A stretch of 64,000 bases of DNA from Pseudomonas syringae (GCF_021606685.1 NZ_WKCB01000002.1:62001-126000), one strand, 5' to 3'. Positions 1 to 7,994 are shown, counted from the stretch's first letter. The notes: generated by a model not told the origin, from the sequence alone. A program made the numbers and translations.

Positions 1-69
1 GCCGATGAAAGTGCGCAGGCACAGGTCCTTGACCCGGATGCGCGCCATGCCTGGTTGAAGTTGTGGCAT
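1..69 (-). CDS. folX: Dihydroneopterin triphosphate epimerase FolX, N-terminal fragment
   Basis: Only the first 23 codons lie in the window. The start is the ATG at 69, and the protein begins MPQLQPGMARIRVKDLCLRT. This matches the start of Pseudomonas FolX, the epimerase that converts dihydroneopterin triphosphate to the monapterin form in tetrahydromonapterin synthesis. It starts 2 bp after the folE stop on the same strand, so the two are almost certainly co-transcribed with folM (order folM-folE-folX). The rest lies outside the window. The identity rests on a short N-terminus plus the context. Confidence 0.72.
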   Translation of the reverse strand, partial: MPQLQPGMARIRVKDLCLRTFIG

Positions 70-71
70 TG

Positions 72-632
72 CTACTTGCTCCGTCCAATCAGTTGCAGGA
101 ACTCCATGCGCGTGGTGTTCGACTCGCGGAACGCGCCGAGCATCACCGAGGTGTTCATTGTTGAATTCTGTTTCTCTACGCCGCGCATCATCATGCACAT
201 GTGCTTGGCCTCGATCACCACGGCCACGCCGGCGGCCTGGGTCACGTCCTGGATAGCCTCGGCGATCTGCCGCGTGAGGTTTTCCTGGATCTGCAGGCGC
301 CGGGCGAACATGTCCACGATGCGCGCCAGCTTCGACAGGCCGAGTACCTTGCCGGTCGGAATATAGGCCACATGGGCCTTGCCGATAAAGGGCAGCAGGT
401 GGTGCTCGCACAGCGAATACAGCTCGATGTCCTTGAGGATCACCATCTCGTCGTTATCGGACGCGAACAGTGCACCGTTGACGATCTCGTCCAGGTTCTG
501 CGCGTAGCCATGACACAGGTACTGCATGGCCTTGGCGGCGCGCTTGGGGGTGTCGAGCAAGCCTTCGCGCTCCGGGTCTTCGCCCAGGCCTTTGAGGATC
601 TCGCGGTAGTGTTGGGGCAGGGATAAGGTCAT
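72..632 (-). CDS. folE: GTP cyclohydrolase I FolE
   Basis: This 186-residue protein has the full length of bacterial GTP cyclohydrolase I. The zinc and catalytic motif CEHHLLPF is at residues 75-82, and the second zinc cysteine is in KHMCMMMRG near residue 146. QENLTRQIA near residue 115 is the family hexamer/active-site segment. The enzyme makes 7,8-dihydroneopterin triphosphate from GTP in the cytosol. Its position between folM and folX suggests a specialised paralogue feeding tetrahydromonapterin. A folE copy is among the light-inducible genes reported for P. putida, and here it lies 1.6 kb from a LitR-type regulator; that regulatory link is inference. Confidence 0.95.
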   Translation of the reverse strand: MTLSLPQHYREILKGLGEDPEREGLLDTPKRAAKAMQYLCHGYAQNLDEIVNGALFASDNDEMVILKDIELYSLCEHHLLPFIGKAHVAYIPTGKVLGLSKLARIVDMFARRLQIQENLTRQIAEAIQDVTQAAGVAVVIEAKHMCMMMRGVEKQNSTMNTSVMLGAFRESNTTRMEFLQLIGRSK

Positions 633-652
633 ACAACATCCTCACAAACGGC

Positions 653-1363
653 TTACTTGATATGCCGCCCGCCGTTGACGGTCAGGGTGGTACCGGTGAC
701 ATAGGGGTTGTCCAGCAGGTAACGCAGGCTCTGGTAGATCACCTCGGGCCCGGGCTCGATACCCAACGCCGACTTGGCCAGGACCTTGGCACGGTAGGCT
801 GCGTCGTCGCCGTCGTTGAACATCACCATCGCTGGGGCGATGCCGTTGACCTTGATCAGCGGCGCAAACTGCGCGGCAAACGACAGTGTAAGGCTGTCGA
901 GCCCGGCCTTGGTGGCGCAGTAGGCGATGTGCTGGCGACTGCCCTTGCGCACCACGTCATCGCTGATATGCACGATATCGGCAGGTGTCGAGCGTTGCAG
1001 CAAGGGTGAACAATGCAGGTTGATCAGGTACGGCGCAAGCATGTGTACGCTGAACATGTCGGTCAAGGCGCGGCTTTCGTCACCCGGTGTTTCGGCAATC
1101 CAGGCCGAGGCGTTGTGGACAATCGCGCGCAGGCTCTGGGTGTGGGTGTTCAGCTCGGCGATGAAGGCGAGAATGCCCGCCTCGCTGGAGAAGTCGGCAT
1201 ACACACCCACCGCGCCGCGCTCGCGCAGGGCCTGCACGCCGGGGCGTTCGCTGCGGTAGCTGAAAATCACCGAGTGGCCTTCGTCCAGCAGGCGCTGGGC
1301 GCAATGCAGGCCGACACGCTGGCCGGCGCCGGTGATCAGGATCGGGGCGGGGGTGGAGGTCAT
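653..1363 (-). CDS. folM: Dihydromonapterin reductase FolM (SDR family)
   Basis: A 236-residue short-chain dehydrogenase with the nucleotide-binding motif TGAGQRVG (residues 11-18), HNAS in place of the usual NNAG (83-86), and the catalytic YxxxK pair Y148/K152. The C-terminus TLTVNGGRHIK is typical of FolM. The enzyme reduces dihydromonapterin to tetrahydromonapterin, the cofactor of bacterial phenylalanine hydroxylase, and has weak dihydrofolate reductase activity. It is the first gene of the minus-strand folM-folE-folX run, with a 20-bp gap to folE. Length and motifs are complete. Confidence 0.9.
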   Translation of the reverse strand: MTSTPAPILITGAGQRVGLHCAQRLLDEGHSVIFSYRSERPGVQALRERGAVGVYADFSSEAGILAFIAELNTHTQSLRAIVHNASAWIAETPGDESRALTDMFSVHMLAPYLINLHCSPLLQRSTPADIVHISDDVVRKGSRQHIAYCATKAGLDSLTLSFAAQFAPLIKVNGIAPAMVMFNDGDDAAYRAKVLAKSALGIEPGPEVIYQSLRYLLDNPYVTGTTLTVNGGRHIK

Positions 1364-1420
1364 GGGAGGCTCAAGTCGCTGGCAGAGTGAAACTATACCA
1401 GCGACCGGCCGCCCCTGTAC

Positions 1421-1981
1421 TCACACGGCGGCTTGGGTGGCCTTGCGCGGTGGCGGCGTGGGGTGCAGCCAGTTGGCCAACAGGTGGGTCGACAACGGGA
1501 TGAACCAGTAGACCATCAAGGGCGTGAGTGCCAGGGTGCTCACCAGCACGCGCGGCGCCAGCTCCAGATCGCTCAGCAGCGGCCCCAGCACGAAGTTGAA
1601 CAGCAGCGACACCGGGAAAAACGCCAGCCAGATCGCCACCGCCTGTTTCCAGCGTGGCGGGCGTGCACCCACGGCGCCGAACCAGCCATCGATGCCGCTG
1701 ACGCGATGTTCGGACGGGTCGGCAAACAGCTCGCTGCCACGGCTCAGCCAGGCACTGCGTGAGGCGGAAAACTCCCAGGCATGCAGGGTTTTGCCGTCGG
1801 CGAAGCGGAAAATAATCTGGAATTCATCGTCATTGGGCGGCGGGGCGAGTACGCCTGAGCCCAGGTAACCGGGAAAGTCCGTGGCCAATTGCTCGCCTTC
1901 GCGCAGCCAGGCCATCAATTCTTCATAGCGACCTTTGGCCACGCGACGCGCAACCATCAAGGTGACGGGTGAGGTAGACAT
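1421..1981 (-). CDS. Antibiotic-biosynthesis-monooxygenase (ABM) domain protein with C-terminal membrane segments
   Basis: The chosen start is the ATG at 1981, preceded by GGAG eight bases upstream. A longer open frame to 2074 has no such site. The 186-residue product begins MSTSPVTLMVARRVAKGRYEE, followed by an ABM-type ferredoxin-fold domain (residues ~5-100: EELMAWLREGEQLATDFPGYLG, then an FQIIFRF strand). Two hydrophobic helices follow (about 112-135 and 143-165). ABM proteins are small oxygenases or dimeric stress proteins, and a membrane-anchored version is common in Pseudomonas. The substrate is unknown. It is divergent from the MerR/LitR-like gene and shares its upstream region, so light or stress control is possible but inferred. 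Confidence 0.7.
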   Translation of the reverse strand: MSTSPVTLMVARRVAKGRYEELMAWLREGEQLATDFPGYLGSGVLAPPPNDDEFQIIFRFADGKTLHAWEFSASRSAWLSRGSELFADPSEHRVSGIDGWFGAVGARPPRWKQAVAIWLAFFPVSLLFNFVLGPLLSDLELAPRVLVSTLALTPLMVYWFIPLSTHLLANWLHPTPPPRKATQAAV

Positions 1982-2063
1982 TGTGTATCTCCAAGTCATC
2001 AAGTGCGCTGGGCCGGGTGGGCGGCGCACACACGAGGCTGCGGGGTGGTGCAGCGACGTAGAA

Positions 2064-2152
2064 AAAACAGGCAAGGATTATTCCTGTTTTGGCGAAATAC
2101 ACCAGAGACTTTGGTCGGCTAACCGTGTGGCTTGAATCAGGGACTTGATTCA
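2064..2152. promoter_or_regulatory. Two inverted repeats in the divergent promoter region upstream of the MerR/LitR-like gene
   Basis: Between the ABM gene (start 1981) and the MerR gene (start 2197) there are two clear dyads: AAAACAGG-N11-CCTGTTTT (2064-2090) and GAATCA-N6-TGATTC (2135-2152). MerR-family regulators usually bind dyads in their own promoters, so either could be an autoregulatory operator. The first is a perfect 8-bp arm pair and could also act as a hairpin. Neither was matched to a known consensus. Confidence 0.4.
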
Positions 2153-2196
2153 GCGTTAAATAGGATCCAAATCGACACGGATGTTTCCGACCTCTG

Positions 2197-3153
2197 ATGC
2201 CCGAAATTATTGCTCCTCACCACGAAACAGTGGACGACTCTGTCACTGATTTCGATGATCTTTTGCCCATCCGTGAAGTCGCCAGGTTGACCGGCGTCAA
2301 CCCGGTGACGCTGCGTGCCTGGGAGCGTCGCTACGGCCTGATCCAGCCGACGCGCACCGAAAGCGGGCATCGCTTGTACTCAAGCACCGACATCGACACC
2401 GTGCACCGTATTCTCGACTGGATCGAGCGTGGCGTCGCCGTGAGCAAAGTGGGCAAGATTCTCGCGCGTGAAGGCCTCTACAGCGAGCCCGCCACGCCTT
2501 CGCGTATCGATACCGAACGTGAATGGAGCCAGTGGCAGATGCAGGTGCGCCTGGCCATCAACGCTTTTGACGACCGCCAGCTTGACCGGCTGTATGGCCA
2601 GGTCTTCGCCGCTTACCCGATCACGGTGGTGTTCCAGAATATTTTCATGCCGCTGTGGCAGCAGTTGCTGCGCCATCAGGGGCTCTTCGGTCAGGCCAGC
2701 GAGTGGTTGTTCTTCGACGCCTTCCTGCGCGTTCGCGTTGTGCAACGCCTGCACATGGCGAGCGCTTCGTCGGCGCCTCGGGTGCTGCTGGCGGCCATAA
2801 CCGGAGAGTGTCGCGAGTTGGAGTTGCTGGTGGCGGGCGCCATGCTTGGCTCCGACGAGCTGGCGGTGAAGGTGTTTGCCGTTGGCCAGCCGTTTGATGA
2901 GTTGACGCTGGTGTGCGAGAAGACCCGGCCGCAAGCGCTGGTGCTGTTCTCCAATCGGTCACCCGACAGTGGGTTGCCGGAGCGCCTCAAGCGCCTGGCT
3001 CTGACCCTCGATTGCCCGTTGCTGCTGGCGGGGGATGCGTCGGACCTGGCGCAAGACAGTCTTGCGGGCTCGTCCATCGGCTGCCTGGGCAACGAAGGGC
3101 GGTCGATGCAGCATCGCCTGCAGCAGTTTTTGCGCGCACGCCTGGACACCTGA
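2197..3153 (+). CDS. MerR-family regulator with B12-binding-like domain, class II LitR (PplR-like)
   Basis: 318 residues. The N-terminal winged HTH is at ~22-92 (IREVARLTGVNPVTLRAWER, then RRYGLIQPTRTESGHRLY). A helical cap region (~110-185) and a Rossmann-like cobalamin-binding fold (~193-318) follow, as in CarH/LitR photoreceptors. In AdoCbl-binding members the cobalt ligand is the His of an E-x-H motif; here the equivalent segment is GECRELELL (203-211), with Arg206 in place of His, so B12 photochemistry is unlikely. Class II LitR proteins of P. putida (PplR1) also lack B12 and are controlled by a short LOV protein. A short LOV gene lies 0.7 kb downstream on the other strand, so a LOV-controlled repressor is a good inference. 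Confidence 0.8.
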   Translation: MPEIIAPHHETVDDSVTDFDDLLPIREVARLTGVNPVTLRAWERRYGLIQPTRTESGHRLYSSTDIDTVHRILDWIERGVAVSKVGKILAREGLYSEPATPSRIDTEREWSQWQMQVRLAINAFDDRQLDRLYGQVFAAYPITVVFQNIFMPLWQQLLRHQGLFGQASEWLFFDAFLRVRVVQRLHMASASSAPRVLLAAITGECRELELLVAGAMLGSDELAVKVFAVGQPFDELTLVCEKTRPQALVLFSNRSPDSGLPERLKRLALTLDCPLLLAGDASDLAQDSLAGSSIGCLGNEGRSMQHRLQQFLRARLDT

Positions 3154-3155
3154 TC

Positions 3156-3761
3156 TCAGGCGTGAGCCTCGGGGTGGATCAAGCGGTGCTGGTGCAGGAT
3201 GAACTGGCGCAGGCGTTCGGTTTCGTCCGCGTCGCTTTGATCCAAGTGGTAGGCAAACAGGCCACGGGCGGTTTCCCGCTGCAACGTGCCACGCAAGGCG
3301 ATGTGCTCGTAGCCGGAGGGGCTGAACCATAGGCAAAAGGTCTTGGGCGGTTTGATTCGGCCCCGGATCTGCACCAGCACTCCCTTGGATGACACCTCAT
3401 GCACCCACAGGGCACTCAGGTTGCCCCTGATGTTCTCCAGCGCCACCGGCTTTTCAAGGGCCAGGCGCCAGGGCCGGATCATCGGCCCATCTTCGAAGAT
3501 CGTGGGTACGCCCAGGCGCAGGTGCAGCGCATGAAACTCGTCTTCCACCAAATGCAGAGGGAATGTGAGTTGCTGGTTTTCGAACTGCGCCTGGATGGTG
3601 AGCTGATCATGGGCAGCCAGGCGGGTGAGCAAGTCACGGATTTGCGCGCCGCCGTTGACGGTCAGGCTCGAGGAGGCATCCCGCAGGTTGAGCTGTGGGT
3701 TGTGCTGCATCATCTGGATAAAATCCAGCTCGTCCTGCGTCAGTAGCGCGTCGCGTTGCAT
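3156..3761 (-). CDS. PilZ-domain (YcgR-like) c-di-GMP effector
   Basis: 201 residues. The N-terminal half (~1-100) resembles the YcgR-type domain, with the VNGGAQIRDLLTRLAAHDQLT pattern and a beta-rich remainder. The C-terminal half (~105-190) has a PilZ-like barrel with the VHEVSSKGVLVQI segment, which corresponds to the D/NxSxxG region. The usual RxxxR is weak (RPWRLALEKP). Such proteins bind cyclic di-GMP and adjust motility or surface traits. It is convergent with the MerR gene (3-bp gap) and on the same strand as the upstream LOV gene, so the two could be co-transcribed, although a hairpin lies between them. Function is assigned from fold pattern only. Confidence 0.55.
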   Translation of the reverse strand: MQRDALLTQDELDFIQMMQHNPQLNLRDASSSLTVNGGAQIRDLLTRLAAHDQLTIQAQFENQQLTFPLHLVEDEFHALHLRLGVPTIFEDGPMIRPWRLALEKPVALENIRGNLSALWVHEVSSKGVLVQIRGRIKPPKTFCLWFSPSGYEHIALRGTLQRETARGLFAYHLDQSDADETERLRQFILHQHRLIHPEAHA

Positions 3762-3792
3762 GAGGCTTGCTCAAGGAAAGTAGGTATTAAAG

Positions 3793-3814
3793 CGCCATTA
3801 TCCGCCTAATGGCG
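3793..3814 (-). terminator. Hairpin between the LOV and PilZ genes
   Basis: A perfect 8-bp stem, CGCCATTA/TAATGGCG, with a 6-base loop (TCCGCC) lies 8 bp past the LOV stop codon. On the minus strand it is followed by CTTTAAT, so the U-tract is weak. It may terminate or attenuate LOV transcription before the PilZ gene. Confidence 0.4.
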
Positions 3815-3821
3815 GCATTTT

Positions 3822-4289
3822 CTAAGCGTTGTTTGATCCGCTTGTCGATTTGAGCTTGGCCAACTCGGCCTTGACCTGCGCCAGCTCCGTTTCCAACTGG
3901 GCGACGCGCTGCTGGGCTTTGACCTGAAGGGTCACGTCCTTCTGCACGCCGACAAAATAGGTCTGCTTGTCAGCCGCGTTGTATACCGTCGACAGCGACA
4001 GCTCGTTCCAGAAGTGGCTGCCGTCCTTGCGGTAGTTGCGCAGGGTTTCCCGGCAGGAACCGCCACGTTCCAGGGCTTCGCGGATGGCCATCAGGGCCGG
4101 TTGGTCGCGGTCGCCGGACTGCAGGAACCGGCAGTCCTGGTAGAGGATGTCATCGAGGGTGTAGCCGGTCATTCGTTCGAAGGCCGGATTCACGTAGATC
4201 AGCGGCTTGTCCTTGCCTTCTCGTTCGGCGATGACGATGCCATCGTTGGAAGCGTTGATCACCATTTGCATCAGTTGAGCGTTAATCAT
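3822..4289 (-). CDS. Short LOV blue-light photoreceptor (PpSB-LOV/PplA-like)
   Basis: 155 residues from the ATG at 4289; another in-frame ATG lies at 4301. The later start is chosen because the sequence then begins MINAQLM, as in P. putida PpSB1-LOV, and places the photoactive cysteine at residue 53, its number in that protein. The PAS/LOV core has YQDCRFLQSGDRDQ (50-63), NYRKDGSHFWNELS and YFVGVQKDVT. Asp precedes the Cys where plant LOV domains have Asn, a trait of the Pseudomonas short LOV group. A C-terminal helix (~120-145) forms a likely coiled coil and there is no effector domain. It should bind FMN, form a Cys adduct under blue light and act by protein contact, probably with the LitR-like regulator. 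Confidence 0.88.
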   Translation of the reverse strand: MINAQLMQMVINASNDGIVIAEREGKDKPLIYVNPAFERMTGYTLDDILYQDCRFLQSGDRDQPALMAIREALERGGSCRETLRNYRKDGSHFWNELSLSTVYNAADKQTYFVGVQKDVTLQVKAQQRVAQLETELAQVKAELAKLKSTSGSNNA

Positions 4290-4418
4290 CGAGCGGTCCA
4301 TGGCTTGTTATTGGAGTAGGCAGTTTATGACATGCCTTGAATGTTGCAGGGCATACACCGAAATATTTGCGACAGCTGCTAATATCCCACGCTTTCACTC
4401 AACTACAGGATCAGATTG

Positions 4419-4874
4419 ATGAAAGTCGCCATCCTTTCCGGCTCGGTGTACGGCACGGCTGAAGAAGTCGCCCGCCACGCCGCCGGCATCCTCAACGACG
4501 CCGGTTTCGAGGCCTGGTACAACCCACGCGCCACGCTGGCGGACGTACAGGCCTTCGCCCCTGAGGCGTTTCTGGCGGTGACGTCCACCACCGGCATGGG
4601 TGAGTTGCCCGACAACCTGCAACCCCTGTATTCGTCCATTCGTGACCTGCTGCCCGCTGCCTGGCGCGGCCTGCCTGGCGCGGTGATCGGCCTGGGCGAT
4701 GCCAGTTATGGCGATACGTTCTGTGGCGGCGGCGAGCAAATGCGCGAGCTGTTCGGCGAGCTGGGCGTACGCGAAGTGCTGCCGATGCTGCGCCTGGACG
4801 CCAGTGAGAGCGTGACCCCGGAAGCCGACGCCGAGCCGTGGCTGGCCGAGTTGGTCACTGCACTGCGCGCTTGA
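4419..4874 (+). CDS. Flavodoxin (MioC-like)
   Basis: 151 residues from the ATG at 4419, with AGGA eight bases upstream; a TTG three bases earlier is also in frame. The FMN phosphate-binding loop SGSVYGTAEE (residues 7-16) starts the flavodoxin fold, and TSTTGMGELPDN (~55-66) and GLGDASYGDTFCGGG (~88-102) contact the isoalloxazine ring. This is the short-chain MioC/YqcA class of electron carrier. Its partner is not evident from the neighbours. It is divergent from the LOV gene across a 129-bp gap. Confidence 0.85.
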   Translation: MKVAILSGSVYGTAEEVARHAAGILNDAGFEAWYNPRATLADVQAFAPEAFLAVTSTTGMGELPDNLQPLYSSIRDLLPAAWRGLPGAVIGLGDASYGDTFCGGGEQMRELFGELGVREVLPMLRLDASESVTPEADAEPWLAELVTALRA

Positions 4875-4955
4875 CCGAGTACTCGCGCAGCAACAACAGC
4901 CAGGCTTGCGCGGCCTTCGACAAATAGGCGCCGTCACGCCTGATAGACGAGGGCT
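4855..4955 (-). pseudogene. C-terminal tail of a LysR-family regulator
   Basis: On the minus strand the frame reads SSIRRDGAYLSKAAQAWLLL, then LREYSVKRAVQ and a stop. This is a typical last segment of a LysR effector domain. Nothing upstream continues the protein, and the tail overlaps the flavodoxin C-terminus on the other strand. It is a relic of a gene deleted from between the flavodoxin and the aldolase gene. Confidence 0.5.
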
Positions 4956-5032
4956 CGGTCGCGGGCCTGGTGAGGGTGCTCGCGGGCCTGCTCAACCTGT
5001 TTACCGTGCCTTTATTGGCGGCGCTTCTCTGA
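4928..5032 (+). pseudogene. Hydrophobic C-terminal gene fragment (family unknown)
   Basis: A plus-strand frame with no start reads RLIDEGSVAGLVRVLAGLLN, then LFTVPLLAALL and a stop at 5030-5032. It looks like the last transmembrane helix of a lost membrane protein. It overlaps the LysR relic on the other strand. The protein family was not recognised and chance cannot be excluded at this length. Confidence 0.25.
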
Positions 5033-5180
5033 CGCGCGTTGAATAAAGTTCAGCTATTCTCAGCGCTGACTCGCTCGGTCATCAAGCTGGCTGCCAAGGC
5101 AACTCCTTGCGCCAGGGTGTCTGACTAGACTGGCCCATCACTCGAAAAATAATAAGAAGTGCGCCAAGGAGGTCGTTACC

Positions 5181-5963
5181 GTGAGCCTAGCCCCCGTTCT
5201 ATCGCCGCAGAATGTCAAAGACCAGGTCAGTGCTGCCGAGTGGCAAGCGCGTGTCGACCTGGCGGCCTGCTATCGCCTGGTGGCATTGCATGGCTGGGAT
5301 GACCTGATTTTCACGCATATCTCGGCCAAGGTGCCGGGTACCGATGATTTCCTGATCAATCCCTATGGGCTGATGTTCCACGAGATCACGGCGTCGAGCC
5401 TGGTCAAGGTCGACCAGGCCGGCAACAAATTGATGGACAGCCCCTACGAGATCAACCCGGCGGGCTACACCATCCACAGCGCTATCCATGAAGTGCGCCA
5501 CGACGTGACCTGCGTGCTGCACACCCATACCGCCGCCGGCGTTGCGGTGGCGGCGCAGAAGCAAGGCGTGTTGCCAATCAGCCAGCAATCGATTTTCGTG
5601 TTGTCGAGCCTGGCCTATCACGCCTACGAAGGCGTGGCGCTGAACCACGAAGAAAAAGCCCGTTTGCAAGCGGACCTGGGCGACAACAATTTCCTGATGC
5701 TGCACAACCACGGCCTGCTGACCTGCGGCGGTACGATCGCCGACACGTTCCTGATGATGTTCACGTTCCAGCGCGCCTGCGATATCCAGGTGCTGGCGCA
5801 GAGCGGCGGGGCTGAATTGATCAGCATCGAGCCGCCGATTCTCGCCGGGGCCCGGGCAATGGTGGCGGCTGTCACAAAGAGTGCGCAAGGTATGGGGGGC
5901 GCGCTGGCCTGGCCGGCGTTGCTGCGTAAATTGGACAGCCAAGACCCAGGGTATAGAAGCTGA
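5181..5963 (+). CDS. Class II aldolase/adducin family protein
   Basis: 260 residues starting at the GTG at 5181, behind a strong AAGGAGG (5166-5172). The class II aldolase fold is shown by HISAKVPGTDDFLINPYG (~47-64), the metal-binding HTHTAAG (~115-121) and MLHNHGLLTCG (~173-183). Family members are fuculose-phosphate aldolase, RhaD, AraD epimerase and decarboxylases; the substrate cannot be told from sequence. It overlaps the next gene by one base and heads an apparent aldolase-hydrolase-SDR operon. Confidence 0.82.
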   Translation: MSLAPVLSPQNVKDQVSAAEWQARVDLAACYRLVALHGWDDLIFTHISAKVPGTDDFLINPYGLMFHEITASSLVKVDQAGNKLMDSPYEINPAGYTIHSAIHEVRHDVTCVLHTHTAAGVAVAAQKQGVLPISQQSIFVLSSLAYHAYEGVALNHEEKARLQADLGDNNFLMLHNHGLLTCGGTIADTFLMMFTFQRACDIQVLAQSGGAELISIEPPILAGARAMVAAVTKSAQGMGGALAWPALLRKLDSQDPGYRS

Positions 5964-6865
5964 TGCCACTCGCCGAGATCCCGCTTAGAGCCTGGCGCAA
6001 GCGCGGTCAGGAATTCGTCTTTCGTGGTCGCGCGATCCGTTACTGGGTGGCGGGGCAGGGCGAACCGCTGCTGCTGATCCATGGTTTCCCCACTGCCAGC
6101 TGGGACTGGCACTACCTGTGGCAACCCCTGGCCCAGCGCAACCTGGTGATTGCCTGCGACATGCTCGGCTTTGGCGAATCGGCCAAGCCGCTCGACCATG
6201 GCTATTGCCTGCTGGAGCAGGCGGACCTGCAACAAGCCCTGCTCGAACACCTGCGGGTGGAACAGCCGGTGCATGTGCTGGCCCATGACTACGGGGACAG
6301 CGTCGCCCAGGAACTGCTGGCCCGCCACTATGAAGGTCGCTTCTGCATGGCCAGTTGCGTGTTTCTCAACGGCGGGCTGTTTCCCGAAACCCACCGCGCG
6401 GCCCTCGTGCAAAAACTCTTGCTCAGCCCGCTTGGCTGGATGGTCGGCCGCGCCTTTGGGCGCAATGCTCTGGCGAACAGCTTCAACCAGATCTTCGGCC
6501 CCAGCACCCGCCCGAGTGAAAGCGCACTGGATGATTTCTGGAGCCTGATCGACTGCAACGACGGCACGCGCATCCTGCACAAACTGATCGCCTACATCCC
6601 GCAGCGTCGGCGCCTGCGTGAGCGTTGGGTGGGGGCGATGCAGCGCGATGAAGTCCCGCTGCGGGTGATCGATGGCGCAGTTGACCCGATTTCCGGCGTG
6701 CACATGGTCGAGCGTTATCAGCAATTGGTGCCCCACGCCGACACGGTGCTGCTGGCCAATATCGGCCACTACCCGCAGATCGAGGCGCCGGTGCTGGTGC
6801 TCAAGCACTATCTGGAATTTCGCGATCGGGTGCGGCAGCCGGCCTCTCGCATGGCCTATTCCTGA
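5963..6865 (+). CDS. Alpha/beta hydrolase with Asp nucleophile (epoxide hydrolase/dehalogenase-like)
   Basis: 300 residues; the start overlaps the aldolase stop (TGATG), which implies translational coupling. Oxyanion motif HGFPTASWDW (residues 40-49); nucleophile elbow AHDYGDS with Asp109; catalytic His in IGHYPQIE (~270). Asp rather than Ser at the elbow points to the epoxide hydrolase/haloalkane dehalogenase branch, not esterases. No signal peptide, so it is cytoplasmic. With the flanking aldolase and SDR it probably takes part in a small catabolic route; the substrate is unknown. Confidence 0.8.
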   Translation: MPLAEIPLRAWRKRGQEFVFRGRAIRYWVAGQGEPLLLIHGFPTASWDWHYLWQPLAQRNLVIACDMLGFGESAKPLDHGYCLLEQADLQQALLEHLRVEQPVHVLAHDYGDSVAQELLARHYEGRFCMASCVFLNGGLFPETHRAALVQKLLLSPLGWMVGRAFGRNALANSFNQIFGPSTRPSESALDDFWSLIDCNDGTRILHKLIAYIPQRRRLRERWVGAMQRDEVPLRVIDGAVDPISGVHMVERYQQLVPHADTVLLANIGHYPQIEAPVLVLKHYLEFRDRVRQPASRMAYS

Positions 6866-7013
6866 CGCCGTAACCGCCTCCCCAATGAGCGCTTGATTGG
6901 CCAATCATCCCTCAGCCTTATCGAGCACCATTCAGCCCTGGCCGACTTTATTGTGACCAGAGGCCCAGTGCCCGACACTCAAGCCATTCCCATTGTCGCC
7001 ATTGGAGTTCGGT

Positions 7014-7925
7014 ATGAGTGAGTCAGTGCAGTTCCAGGATAAGGTCGTGATCGTCACCGGTGCCGGCGGCGGGCTGGGCCGGGCCCACGCACTGTTGTTC
7101 GCCAGGCATGGGGCCAAAGTGCTGGTCAACGACCTCGGCGGTTCCACCCAGGGCGAGGGCGCCAGTGCCTCGGCCGCTGACCGGGTGGTGGCCGAGATCC
7201 GCGCCGCGGGCGGTATCGCCCACGCCAACCATGACTCTGTCACCGAAGGTGACAAGATCGTCCAGCACGCCCTCGACGTTTTCGGCCGTATCGATGTGGT
7301 GGTCAACAACGCCGGTATCCTGCGGGACAAGACCTTTCACAAAATGGATGACGGCGACTGGGACCTGGTTTACCGGGTACATGTCGAAGGCGCCTACAAA
7401 GTCACCCGCGCCGCCTGGCCGCACCTGCGTGAGCAAGGCTACGGCCGGGTGATCTTTACCGCGTCGACCTCGGGCATCTATGGCAATTTCGGCCAGTCCA
7501 ACTACGGCATGGCCAAGCTCGGGCTGTACGGCCTCACCCGTACCCTGGCTTTGGAAGGGCGCAAGAACAACATCCTGGTCAACGCCATCGCCCCCACCGG
7601 CGGCACGCGCATGACCGAAGGCCTGATCCCGCCGCAGGTGTTCGAGCGCCTCAAGCCGGAACTGGTCAGCCCGTTGGTGGTGTACCTGGGCAGCGAGGCG
7701 TGCCAGGAAACGTCCGGGCTGTTCGAGGTGGGCGGCGGCTGGGTCGGCAAGACTCGCTGGGAGCGCAGCCTGGGTGTGGGGTTCGACCCAGAGGCCGGGT
7801 TCTCGCCGGACGACGTGGCGGCGCATTGGGCGCAGATCTGCGACTTCGAAGGCGCTGCTCACCCCAAGGACAATATCGAGGCCTTGAAGGAGATGATGGA
7901 TAATTTGCAGAAATACAGCCTGTGA
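7014..7925 (+). CDS. SDR-family oxidoreductase (multifunctional-enzyme-type 3-hydroxyacyl dehydrogenase-like)
   Basis: 303 residues from the ATG at 7014, with TTGGAG upstream. Cofactor loop TGAGGGLGRAH (15-25), NNAG (98-101), catalytic Tyr164/Lys168 in SNYGMAKLG, and an extended C-terminus (WVGKTRWERS). The LVNDLGGSTQGEGAS segment and overall length resemble the dehydrogenase unit of peroxisomal multifunctional enzyme 2 and FabG-like (3R)-hydroxyacyl-CoA dehydrogenases. It lies 149 bp after the hydrolase, probably in the same transcription unit, with a strong terminator behind it. Confidence 0.82.
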   Translation: MSESVQFQDKVVIVTGAGGGLGRAHALLFARHGAKVLVNDLGGSTQGEGASASAADRVVAEIRAAGGIAHANHDSVTEGDKIVQHALDVFGRIDVVVNNAGILRDKTFHKMDDGDWDLVYRVHVEGAYKVTRAAWPHLREQGYGRVIFTASTSGIYGNFGQSNYGMAKLGLYGLTRTLALEGRKNNILVNAIAPTGGTRMTEGLIPPQVFERLKPELVSPLVVYLGSEACQETSGLFEVGGGWVGKTRWERSLGVGFDPEAGFSPDDVAAHWAQICDFEGAAHPKDNIEALKEMMDNLQKYSL

Positions 7926-7952
7926 TCATTGCCTGAAAATCATTAAATCCCA

Positions 7953-7973
7953 CGGGGCGCTGACAGCGCCCCG
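7953..7973 (+). terminator. Rho-independent terminator after the SDR gene
   Basis: A 9-bp GC-rich stem CGGGGCGCT/AGCGCCCCG with a 3-base loop, followed by TTTTATTT, 27 bp past the SDR stop. Confidence 0.9.
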
Positions 7974-7994
7974 TTTTATTTCAGGCAAAAAAAA

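Noticed and set aside
5624..6904. A 426-codon minus-strand frame
   Set aside because: Antisense shadow of the aldolase and hydrolase genes, which have clear motifs and start signals.
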